From assembly GCA_902805495.1 (NCBI GenBank), contig CADCTH010000222.1:1-9848 (forward strand): a stretch of 9,848 bases of DNA, written 5' to 3'. Positions within the stretch are counted from its first letter, which is position 1; every line of letters begins with the position of its first letter. Below, in pieces: positions 1-5,656 of this stretch. A program made the translations under genes and the position numbers. The notes below the pieces were generated by a model. That model ran no database searches and was not told where the DNA came from. It worked only from the letters and a program-made list of their open reading frames with translations. Source of the DNA: an uncultured Actinomycetospora sp. GTDB taxonomy: Bacteria > Actinomycetota > Actinomycetes > Mycobacteriales > Pseudonocardiaceae.

Positions 1-72
1 GCCCAGGGGTCGCCGGGGTGGCCTTACGGCCCGCCCGCGGGGAGACCGGAGCCGGGGGGCGCCGTCGGGTAG
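1..72 (+). CDS. Possible C-terminal end of a plus-strand gene (partial, uncertain)
   Basis: Frame 1 from the first base is open until a TAG stop at 70-72. It would encode a short Gly/Pro-rich tail containing GWPYGPPAG and ending GGAVG. Codons end mostly in G or C, but this does not discriminate, because the competing minus-strand frame over the same bases shares the same wobble positions. One codon is AGA, which is rare in such genomes. No function can be assigned from 23 residues. It is listed as the alternative to the minus-strand small frame at 24-179; at most one is likely real. Confidence 0.2.
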   Translation, partial: AQGSPGWPYGPPAGRPEPGGAVG

Positions 73-179
73 CCGCCGGGTCGCTCCCCGGCCGGTCCGG
101 GCGGCAGGGTGCCGGTCCCCGCGGGGCGCGCCGACGGGTCCGCAGCGGGGGAGGGGGAGGTGGGGCTCGTGTCGCTCAC
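24..179 (-). CDS. Possible small proline/serine-rich protein (hypothetical, 51 aa)
   Basis: A GTG start at 179 opens a 51-residue frame beginning MSDTSPTSPSPAADPS and ending PAGGP before a TAA stop. It is preceded by a weak GGACAGG-like ribosome site immediately upstream. The composition is Pro/Gly/Ser/Thr-rich, as seen in cytoplasmic N-termini of some actinobacterial membrane proteins. The third codon position has the fewest A/T bases of the three positions over 73-179, a weak coding signal. A TCTCAG-n5-CCGCAG repeat lies 46 bases upstream of the start, at nearly the same distance as before the PAP2 gene. Beyond the stop the same frame reads on as GHPGDPW, so it could also be the start of a longer gene broken by a stop or a sequence error. 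Function unknown. Confidence 0.3.
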   Translation of the reverse strand: MSDTSPTSPSPAADPSARPAGTGTLPPGPAGERPGGYPTAPPGSGLPAGGP

Positions 180-224
180 CCTGTCCACCGTCCGCCCGCG
201 TGCTGTGCCGCCGCTGCGTCCCCC

Positions 225-244
225 CTGCGGAGATGCTGAGAACA
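225..244 (-). promoter_or_regulatory. Direct-repeat site TGTTCTCAG / n5 / CCGCAG
   Basis: Read on the minus strand, TGTTCTCAG (244 to 236) is followed after five bases by CCGCAG (230 to 225). The TCTCAG and CCGCAG half-sites therefore begin 11 bases apart, one helical turn. The nine-base word is identical to those at 4369-4377 and 6365-6373. The arrangement is typical of sites for OmpR/PhoB-family response regulators; that assignment is inference. It lies between the end of the DHFR-fold gene and the small minus-strand frame starting at 179. Confidence 0.4.
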
Positions 245-254
245 GACCCTGGGT

Positions 255-782
255 TCACCGCACGACGCGGTACCAGTGCTCCGTCTCGCCGGGGACCCGC
301 TCGAGGTGGACGTGCCGTCCGCCGGGGCGACGGAAGATCGGCGTGCCGTCGCCGAGGAACACCGGCACGAAGAACAGCAGCACCTCGTCGAGCAGCCCGG
401 CCTCGAGGCACTGCGCGGCCACGTCCGCGCCGAGGACGTTGACGTCGCGGTCGCCGGCCAGCGCCTTCGCGCGCTCGACCGCGGTGACGAGGTCGGTGGC
501 GAACTCGACGCCGGCGGGCTGGTCGTCCGGGGGCCGGTGGGTCAGGACGACGACCGGGCCGTCGTACTGCCCGCCGAACGCGCCCTCCGCGTCGGTGCCC
601 GCGTTCGGGTCGTCGCCGCCGAAGGTGACGCGTCCGACGAGGAGGGCGCCGAGGCGCGCGAGCAGCCGGTCGGCCGCCTCGTTCTCCCCGCCGAGGTGCT
701 CGCCGAGCCAGGACATGTCACCGCCCGGGCCGGCGATGAAGCCGTCGAGCGAGGCGGTCGCGGAGTAGATGACGGTGGCCAT
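255..782 (-). CDS. Dihydrofolate-reductase-fold family protein (RibD C-terminal domain type)
   Basis: This 175-residue protein is a member of the stand-alone RibD-C/DHFR-like family, small cytoplasmic NADPH-dependent reductase-like proteins, most with unknown substrates. Visible hallmarks are the N-terminal strand and loop ATASLDGFIAGPGGDMSWL (about residues 8-26), the GALLVGRVTF segment (45-54), the strand PVVVLTHRP (76-84), VNVLGADVAAQCLEAGLLDE (114-133) which corresponds to the nucleotide-binding GG-like turn and following helix, and the C-terminal strand FFVPVFLGDGTPIF (137-150). The length is normal for the family. The ATG at 782 is chosen because homology begins right there; the frame is open farther upstream only as antisense of the neighbouring hydrolase. 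The hydrolase stop lies 8 bases upstream, so the two are probably one transcript. The true substrate cannot be inferred. Confidence 0.88.
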   Translation of the reverse strand: MATVIYSATASLDGFIAGPGGDMSWLGEHLGGENEAADRLLARLGALLVGRVTFGGDDPNAGTDAEGAFGGQYDGPVVVLTHRPPDDQPAGVEFATDLVTAVERAKALAGDRDVNVLGADVAAQCLEAGLLDEVLLFFVPVFLGDGTPIFRRPGGRHVHLERVPGETEHWYRVVR

Positions 783-790
783 CGGGCTCC

Positions 791-1627
791 TCACTGCTCC
801 AGCAGCGCGTCGACGAACCGGCCCCAGGTGGGCGCCGGTGGCAGCTCGTGGCCCATGCCCTCGAGCTCGAGCAGCCGGGCGCCGGGGATCGCCGCGGCCA
901 GCGCGCGCCCGTGCTCGACGGGGAAGAGCGGGTCGGCCGTGCCGTGCACGACGAGCACGGGCAGGCCGGCGAGGTCGCGCAGCGCGCCGCCGCCGGCCGT
1001 CCCGGACGCCATCACCGACGGGTTGGTGGTGCTCGCGGCGAGGTCGCGGCTGCGGGCGACGACCCGCTCGGCGATCGCCCGCACGCGCGCCGCGTCGAAG
1101 TCCGCGCCGGCGAACGGGCGCTCGCCCTCGACCAGCGCGGTCACCGCGGCCGCGGGATCCGACCAGTCCGGCGCGGGGCCCCCGTCGGCCAGCACCGCGC
1201 GCAGCGCCGGGGTCGGTCCGGGCAGTCCGTCGATCGAGGGGTCGACCGGGCTGGTGGCGACGAGGGTCAGCGCGGTGACGCGCTCGGGGCGCTCCAGGCC
1301 GAGCTCCTGCGCGACGCCGCCGCCCATCGAGAGCCCGACGACGTGGGCGCGCGCGACCCCGACGGCGTCGAGCGCCGCGAGCGCGTCGGTGAGGAGCTCG
1401 CGTCCCGTGTAGCCCGGCGCGCCGACCGGCCAGCACGTCGAGGCCCCGGTGTCGCGCTGGTCGTGGCGGATCACCCGCCGGCCGCGGGCGACGAGGAGCG
1501 CGCACAGGTCGTCGTCCCACCAGTCGCGTGACCAGCCCGCACCACCGAGGAGCAGCACCGCCGGGGCGTCCTCGTCGCCCAGCACCTCCACGTCGAGCTG
1601 CACGTCCTCGTCGACGTCGACCAGCAC
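791..1627 (-). CDS. Alpha/beta-fold hydrolase, RdmC (aclacinomycin methylesterase)-like
   Basis: The 278-residue product is a complete cytoplasmic alpha/beta hydrolase. The sequence shows an oxyanion-loop segment LLLGGAGWSRDWW (25-37), HDQRDTGAS (55-63) characteristic of the RdmC/DauP-like branch, the nucleophile elbow GLSMGG with Ser100, the acid in HGTADPLFP (Asp232) and the catalytic His260 in EGMGHELPP. Family members include esterases of polyketide tailoring and many of unknown substrate; with no biosynthetic genes nearby, a general esterase is the safest call. The frame is open to an ATG at 1801, but homology starts near residue 9 of the version given. A GGAAGGGG ribosome site precedes the GTG at 1627, and a promoter-like element sits inside the putative extension, so the short form is preferred. 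It leads a two-gene operon with the DHFR-fold gene. Confidence 0.88.
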   Translation of the reverse strand: MLVDVDEDVQLDVEVLGDEDAPAVLLLGGAGWSRDWWDDDLCALLVARGRRVIRHDQRDTGASTCWPVGAPGYTGRELLTDALAALDAVGVARAHVVGLSMGGGVAQELGLERPERVTALTLVATSPVDPSIDGLPGPTPALRAVLADGGPAPDWSDPAAAVTALVEGERPFAGADFDAARVRAIAERVVARSRDLAASTTNPSVMASGTAGGGALRDLAGLPVLVVHGTADPLFPVEHGRALAAAIPGARLLELEGMGHELPPAPTWGRFVDALLEQ

Positions 1628-1661
1628 GGCGGGCCCCTTCCGATTGCGTTCTGCAAGCGGT

Positions 1662-1698
1662 AGTGGAGCGGAGCCCGAGGTGGTTGTCAAGTGCAACC
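1662..1698 (-). promoter_or_regulatory. Promoter with overlapping inverted repeat upstream of the hydrolase
   Basis: On the minus strand a perfect TTGACA (1690 to 1685) is followed after 17 bases by TCCACT (1667 to 1662), a partial match to TATAAT. A start of transcription near 1655 would leave a leader of about 28 bases before the GTG at 1627. The TTGACA lies inside the inverted repeat GGTTG-n7-CAACC (1682-1698). A protein bound there would block the -35 element, so repressor control is plausible. The regulator is not in the window. Confidence 0.5.
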
Positions 1699-1914
1699 GG
1701 CTACGTCCGCACAGCTCGGGCGAGGCGCGGCACACCGCCGTCGTGAGTGCCAGCGAAGTGGCGTCGCTGACGTTCAGTGTCCGTATTCGTCCTTCGATCA
1801 CGGCCCGGAGCGCCGGCCCGCTTCACGCCGATCGACGTCGCGGGGAGCACCGTGGACGACCTGGGCGCACCGCGCCCGGAGGTCCCGCTGGACCACCGGC
1901 TCAGGCCGGTTCCC

Positions 1915-1959
1915 GCGAGGGCCGTGCGGACCCTCCCCCCGGGTCCGCGCGGCCCTCGC
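1915..1959 (-). terminator. Strong GC-rich hairpin behind the minus-strand sortase
   Basis: Arms at 1915-1933 and 1941-1959 pair over 19 bases with a single mismatch, around a 7-base loop TCCCCCC. It begins 10 bases beyond the stop of the sortase gene. There is no T-tract, which is normal for actinobacterial terminators. Because it is nearly symmetric it could also stop antisense transcription. Confidence 0.7.
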
Positions 1960-1968
1960 ATCCAGGGC

Positions 1969-2652
1969 TCAGATCGGGCGGTAGGCCTCGACGAGGTGCC
2001 CGAAGACGACGACGTTGTCCTCGTAGCTGCGGGTGCTCTCGTTGAACACACCGCCGCAGGTGATGAGCCGGAGCTGGCCGTCGTCGGTCGGCCCGTAGAC
2101 CGCCTCGGTGGGGAACGCGTCCTTCGCGACCTGCTCGACGCGGTCGACGGTGAAGACGGCCGTCGTGTCGTCCTCGCGGTGCACCTCGACGGCGTCACCG
2201 GGCCGCATCTCCTTGAGGCGGGCGAACGCGCCGGCCTCGCCGCGGAAGTTGACGTGCGCGGCCAGCACGGCGGGCCCGACCTCGCCGGGGCTCGCGCTCT
2301 GCTGGTACCAGCCGACGGTCGCCGCGCTGCGGGGAACGTCGAGCGAGTTGTCGTCGCGCAGCCCCAGCCCGGTCGTCTGGTCGGTGGCCAGTCCGATCGA
2401 CGGTGCCTCGATCCCACTGATCGGCGACGCCGGCAGGGGCGTCGGCACCCCGACGCGCTCGGCGACCGGCAGCGAGCGGGCCCGCGGGCCCTCGTCGCCG
2501 CCGCCCTGCACGAGCGACACCAGCACGCCTACCGCGAGGAGGGCGAGGACGATGGCGGTGATGCGGCCGGTCACGCCGCCGAATATGCCCCCACGGCGTG
2601 AGGACGACTCCGGCGGCGCCTCGGGTGCCTCGGGGGCCTCGGGCGCGGCCAC
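1969..2652 (-). CDS. Class F sortase (cassette A)
   Basis: This 227-residue protein is a membrane-anchored transpeptidase of the actinobacterial class F type, expected to cleave a C-terminal sorting signal of a secreted protein and attach it to the cell envelope. A cytoplasmic PEAPEAPEAP repeat (residues 4-13) and basic patch precede one membrane helix (about 30-48). The extracellular catalytic domain carries the sortase triad: His133 in AAHVNFRG, Cys199 in RLITCGG and Arg208 in RSYEDNVVVFG. All catalytic residues are intact and the length is usual. The GTG start at 2652 comes one base after the stop of the Excalibur gene, so translation is probably coupled. It is clearly paralogous to the sortase at 5657-6298: both share PSIG, AxHVNxRG, LRLITCGG and RSYEDNV.VFGH.VEAYR. 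Its likely substrate is its immediate upstream neighbour. Confidence 0.93.
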   Translation of the reverse strand: MAAPEAPEAPEAPPESSSRRGGIFGGVTGRITAIVLALLAVGVLVSLVQGGGDEGPRARSLPVAERVGVPTPLPASPISGIEAPSIGLATDQTTGLGLRDDNSLDVPRSAATVGWYQQSASPGEVGPAVLAAHVNFRGEAGAFARLKEMRPGDAVEVHREDDTTAVFTVDRVEQVAKDAFPTEAVYGPTDDGQLRLITCGGVFNESTRSYEDNVVVFGHLVEAYRPI

Positions 2653-2653
2653 G

Positions 2654-3307
2654 TCAGCCGGCCGCCCGGCGCGCGGGCGCGAGCTGGCCGCCGCGCACGA
2701 CGCCGGCCCCGGCGCCGACGGCGGCGATCGCCAGGAACGCGACCTGGCCGAAGTCCAGACCGGAGTCCGAGCCGTCGCCCGCGGCGATGCCGCCGACCGG
2801 GTAGCCGGTGTAGGTCACGCCGCCGACGCCCCGGTCGCAGGCCTGGCCGTCGTTGTCACCGTCGAGGTTGTTCGGGTCCGACGGGTCGGAGATGAGCACG
2901 GCCTGGGCGTCCGTGGTGTCGGCGAAGTCGCCGCAGTTCAGGTCGTTCGCCGAGACGATCGGGGCGTCGTAGCCGTAGTACGGGTTGCCCGGCCCGTAGT
3001 GCGCCGGCGGCACGACGATGATGTTGGTCGTGTCGGGGGTGCTCGACGTCGTCGAGGACGTCGTCGTGGTGGTCGTGGTCGAACCGGGGACCTCGGGCAT
3101 CTCGATCTCCGGCACCTCCGGCAGGTCATTGCCCTCGAGCAGGCCGCCGAGGCTGCCCAGCGTGTCGCCGAGGAAGTCGCTGACCCCGCCCACCGGGTCC
3201 GAGAGGTCCAGCGGGCCCGCGGCCGACGCCACCCCCGCCGTGGAGATCATGCCCGCCGCCACCAGCCCGACCAGCGCGGTGACCCCGCGTCGACGCCCGT
3301 TCGCCAT
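2654..3307 (-). CDS. Secreted Excalibur-domain protein with sorting-like C-terminus (cassette A)
   Basis: The 217-residue product starts with a signal peptide (basic MANGRRRG, hydrophobic core to about residue 28, probable cleavage after ASA near 29). There follows a Leu/Gly-rich segment, a PEVPEIEMPEVP stretch (63-74), and a Thr/Ser stalk (77-90) that will span wall polymer. The Excalibur calcium-binding domain occupies about 121-158, with LNCGDF and the calcium-loop-like LDGDNDGQACD carrying its two conserved cysteines. The tail GYPVGGIAAGDGS (168-180) is followed by a hydrophobic helix (about 185-204) and a basic end, the layout of a sortase substrate although no LPXTG is present. The same tail occurs in the paralogue at 4489-5652. 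The ATG at 3307 follows a GGTCGGGGA ribosome site and starts directly at the signal peptide. A 113-base gap separates it from the upstream aldo/keto reductase gene, so it may have its own promoter. Confidence 0.88.
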   Translation of the reverse strand: MANGRRRGVTALVGLVAAGMISTAGVASAAGPLDLSDPVGGVSDFLGDTLGSLGGLLEGNDLPEVPEIEMPEVPGSTTTTTTTSSTTSSTPDTTNIIVVPPAHYGPGNPYYGYDAPIVSANDLNCGDFADTTDAQAVLISDPSDPNNLDGDNDGQACDRGVGGVTYTGYPVGGIAAGDGSDSGLDFGQVAFLAIAAVGAGAGVVRGGQLAPARRAAG

Positions 3308-3420
3308 TCCCCGACCCGCCCCGTGATTCGCCCGATGTGTCCCGGGGGTCCACGTCTGCGGCTCCCCGATCGACCTAACGGAGCAGCGACGCAGAGGGTA
3401 CGGACGAGTACGGGCGGTGG

Positions 3421-4308
3421 TCAGGCCCCGGACGGACGCCCCGCGGCGTCCAAGCGGGCGACGGCGTCGTCGGGCAGGCGCAGCGACCCGGCGCCCACGT
3501 TCTCCTCGAGGTGGCCGGGGTCGCCGGTGCCCGGGATCGGCAGCATCGTCGCCGAGCGGTGCAGCAGCCACGCCAGCGCGACCTGCGCCGGCGCGACCCC
3601 CAGCTCGGCGGCCACGTCGGCCACGGCACCGGGGTCGGCGACCGAACCGACCGCGAGCGGGAAGAACGGCAGGTAGGGGATGCCGGCGGCTGCGCAGTGA
3701 TCGACGAGCGGGTCGTCGTCGCGCTGCAGCGGGCTGTAGAGGTTGGACACCGAGGCGACGTCGGTGATCCGCTCGGCCGTCCGGACCTGGTCGAGGTCGA
3801 CGTTGCTCAGCCCGATCGCGCCGATCTTGCCCGCGTCGCGCAGCTCGAGCATGGTGCCCAGGGCATCGGCGAACGGCACGACGTCCGGGCCGCCGTCGTC
3901 GATCCAGCGCAGGTGCGCGACGGGCACCGACTCGACCCCGAGCACCCGCAGGTCGCGCTCGGCGCCCTCGCGCAGCTGCTCGGGGCGCAGCGCCGGCGCC
4001 CAGCCTGCGTCGTCGGTGCGGCGCCCGCCGAGCTTCGTGACGAACACCAGGTCGTCCGGGTACGGCCGCAGGGCCTCGGCGAGGACCTCGTTGGCGACGT
4101 CCTGGTCGGGCGTGCCGTAGTACCAGGCCGTGTCGATCACGCGGACGCCGAGCTCGACGGCGCGCCGGCACACCGCGATCGCGCGGTCCCGGTCCGGCGG
4201 CGGCCCCCACACCCCGGGACCGGGCAGCCGCATGGCGCCGAAGCCCAGGCGGGGCACCTCCCGGCCCGCGAGTCGGAGTGTGCCGGCGTCGGTCGCGCTG
4301 ACGGTCAT
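3421..4308 (-). CDS. Aldo/keto reductase family oxidoreductase
   Basis: This 295-residue cytoplasmic protein is a NADPH-dependent TIM-barrel aldo/keto reductase. The catalytic tetrad is complete: Asp59 and Tyr64 in VIDTAWYYG, Lys92 in FVTKLGG and His132 in VAHLRW. Other family marks are LGFGAMRLPGPGVWG near the N-terminus, IGLSNVDLDQV, SVSNLYSPLQRDD and the cofactor-end segment MLPIPGTGDPGHLEEN. It is close to the group of oxidoreductases annotated as pyridoxal-reductase or YakC-like; the natural substrate is not predictable. The ATG at 4308 places the usual N-terminal strand about 15 residues in. It shares a 180-base divergent regulatory region with the Excalibur gene at 4489. It sits between the two sortase cassettes but has no evident role in surface display. 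Confidence 0.92.
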   Translation of the reverse strand: MTVSATDAGTLRLAGREVPRLGFGAMRLPGPGVWGPPPDRDRAIAVCRRAVELGVRVIDTAWYYGTPDQDVANEVLAEALRPYPDDLVFVTKLGGRRTDDAGWAPALRPEQLREGAERDLRVLGVESVPVAHLRWIDDGGPDVVPFADALGTMLELRDAGKIGAIGLSNVDLDQVRTAERITDVASVSNLYSPLQRDDDPLVDHCAAAGIPYLPFFPLAVGSVADPGAVADVAAELGVAPAQVALAWLLHRSATMLPIPGTGDPGHLEENVGAGSLRLPDDAVARLDAAGRPSGA

Positions 4309-4356
4309 GCGAGCACCCCAGCACAGGAGGCCACGAGCGGCAGATCGGCGATCACT

Positions 4357-4370
4357 CACCCGAACGGGTG
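4357..4370. promoter_or_regulatory. Perfect palindrome CACCCG-AA-CGGGTG in the divergent region
   Basis: Two 6-base arms pair perfectly around a central AA. It lies 48 bases before the aldo/keto reductase start and 119 before the Excalibur start, directly adjoining the TGTTCTCAG repeat. Such a palindrome is typical of a dimeric helix-turn-helix operator; which regulator binds is unknown. Confidence 0.4.
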
Positions 4371-4388
4371 TTCTCAGTCTCGTCTCAG
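4369..4388 (+). promoter_or_regulatory. Direct-repeat site TGTTCTCAG / n5 / TCTCAG
   Basis: TCTCAG at 4372-4377 is repeated exactly at 4383-4388, an 11-base period. The first copy is within TGTTCTCAG, identical to the words at 6365-6373 and, inverted, at 236-244. Repeats with an 11-base period usually mark head-to-tail binding of an OmpR/PhoB-family response regulator. It lies 100 bases before the Excalibur ATG and would be upstream of or overlapping a promoter there. This is the best-conserved of the three sites. Confidence 0.5.
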
Positions 4389-4433
4389 CCAGGATCACCG
4401 AGAGTCGGTAACGACGCTCACTCTCCGTACGAC

Positions 4434-4464
4434 GACTCGGCGTGACGGCCGAAGTGACTCGGCC
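4434..4464. repeat. Direct and inverted repeats in the leader of the Excalibur gene
   Basis: GACTCGGC occurs at 4434-4441 and 4456-4463, 22 bases apart (two helical turns). The second copy overlaps an inverted repeat GGCCGA-n6-TCGGCC at 4447-4464. Either could be an operator or a small leader hairpin; arms this short can arise by chance in such GC-rich DNA. Confidence 0.25.
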
Positions 4465-4488
4465 GCGTGCACCTGATGAGGAGCGAGG

Positions 4489-5652
4489 ATGAGGGGTCGA
4501 CGGAGCAGCCGCAGCGCCGCGGTCGTGCTGGCCGGCTGCGTGGGACTGGCGGTGATGGCGCCGGGTCTGGCGCTCGCGGCACCGGTCCCGAGCGCGACGA
4601 CCGAGGCGGAGTGCGAGGCCGTCGCCGGCAACACCTGGATCGAGGGCGTCGGCTGCGACGACGGCACGACCTCCACGACGACCACCACCACGGACGCCTC
4701 CGGCAGCGGCAGCGCCGCGTCCTCGGGCAGCTCGACCTCGTCGGGCTCGACCGGTGCCGGCACGGGCACCACGGCGAACACCGATGGCGGCGGCGCGGCC
4801 GGCACGCCGGCGGGTACCCCCGGCACCGGGAGCGCCACGGGCACCACCGGCACCGAGACCGGCACGGAGAACACCGAGGACGACGGGACCGAGACCGGGA
4901 CCGGCACCACCGCCGACCCGGCCACCGCGCCCGTCCCCCCGGCGGAGCCCATCAGCACTGTGGCCCTGGCCGAGGGCGTCCCGCAGCTGCAGGCCGCGCT
5001 CAACGAGGACCTGCTCGAGGACCTGCCGCTCGCGGACCTGCTGCCGCTGCCGGACCTCCCCGACATCCCGCAGCCCGACGCGGACGGGAACTTCGAGAAC
5101 GTCAACGCCGCCTGCCTCAACGCCATCTCGCAGCTGCAGTTCCCGACGGGCACCGAGGGCCTCGACGTCCTGAGCCAGCAGCTCCAGGGCTTCTGCGAGC
5201 AGCTCGACCCGACGACGCTGACCGACCTGCTCGACAGTCTGCTCGAGCTGCTGAACGGGCTCATCCCGTCGCTGCCGGAGGCCCCGGGCACCATCCCGAC
5301 CGAGGCGCCCTCGTACGTCCCCGCGAACTACTGGGGCTACTGGCACAAGCAGTACGACGTCGACTGCCCGGAGCTGACCTACGACGAGGCCAACGCGATC
5401 CTGGCCTGGGACCGCTCCGACCCGTTCCGTCTCGACCGGGACGACGACGGTGAGGCCTGCGAGGGCAACGCCCACGGTGACGACGTCGAGTACGTCGAGT
5501 ACATCGGCTACCCGGTGGGCGGCGTCGCGACCGGCGACGGCAGCACCGGCTCCGGCGCCTCGGGCGTCGAGGTCGCGCTGGCCGCCGGCGTGCTCTCCGG
5601 TCTCGGCGTGACGGGCCTGGCGCTCGTCCGGCGCTTCGCGCGGCAGGGCTGA
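4489..5652 (+). CDS. Secreted Excalibur-domain protein with long Thr/Gly/Ser stalk and sorting-like C-terminus (cassette B)
   Basis: The 387-residue product carries a signal peptide (MRGRRSSRSA, hydrophobic core, probable cleavage after ALA at 30), then a small cysteine pair (Cys42 and Cys56), and a low-complexity Thr/Gly/Ser/Glu stalk (about 60-150). A Leu/Pro/Asp-rich region (about 158-265) with Cys209 and Cys236 follows. The Excalibur calcium-binding domain is at about 287-325, with VDCPELTYDEA and the acidic loop LDRDDDGEACEG. The tail GYPVGGVATGDGS (340-352), hydrophobic helix (about 360-380) and final RRFARQG form a sortase-substrate-like end. It should be exported and anchored in the envelope. 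A clear GAGGAGCGAGG ribosome site precedes the ATG at 4489. The sortase begins 4 bases after its stop. It is paralogous to the protein at 2654-3307 at both ends, but the middle is much longer. Confidence 0.9.
   Translation: MRGRRSSRSAAVVLAGCVGLAVMAPGLALAAPVPSATTEAECEAVAGNTWIEGVGCDDGTTSTTTTTTDASGSGSAASSGSSTSSGSTGAGTGTTANTDGGGAAGTPAGTPGTGSATGTTGTETGTENTEDDGTETGTGTTADPATAPVPPAEPISTVALAEGVPQLQAALNEDLLEDLPLADLLPLPDLPDIPQPDADGNFENVNAACLNAISQLQFPTGTEGLDVLSQQLQGFCEQLDPTTLTDLLDSLLELLNGLIPSLPEAPGTIPTEAPSYVPANYWGYWHKQYDVDCPELTYDEANAILAWDRSDPFRLDRDDDGEACEGNAHGDDVEYVEYIGYPVGGVATGDGSTGSGASGVEVALAAGVLSGLGVTGLALVRRFARQG
4666..4938 (+). repeat. Low-complexity coding repeat (surface stalk)
   Basis: Degenerate triplet-rich DNA built mainly from ACC, GGC and TCG codons encodes the Thr/Gly/Ser stalk of the Excalibur protein, including a TSTTTTTTD run and many GT dipeptides. 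It is prone to length change by slippage. Its function is inferred to be a flexible, possibly glycosylated, spacer through the cell wall. Confidence 0.7.
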
Positions 5653-5656
5653 GGTC

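Larger units (their letters stand above)
1628..1968. other. Intergenic region between hydrolase start and sortase end
   Basis: This 341-base gap holds, from left to right, the hydrolase ribosome site, the promoter and inverted repeat at 1662-1698, a stretch of lower GC content up to about 1800, and the large hairpin at 1915-1959 behind the sortase gene. Frames crossing it on either strand show no recognisable domain and no convincing ribosome site. I see no gene here. Confidence 0.6.

Noticed and set aside
117..126. CCCCGCGGGG palindrome as a terminator
   Set aside because: There is no loop between the arms, so it cannot form a normal hairpin.
147..165. G-runs resembling a G-quadruplex
   Set aside because: Only three runs of four or more G are present; the fourth is just GG, and G-runs are expected at this base composition.
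276..1412. Long open frames antisense to the DHFR-fold and hydrolase genes
   Set aside because: Very GC-rich DNA leaves the antisense frames open. The products show Arg/Ala-rich nonsense without domains, while the minus strand encodes two recognisable proteins.
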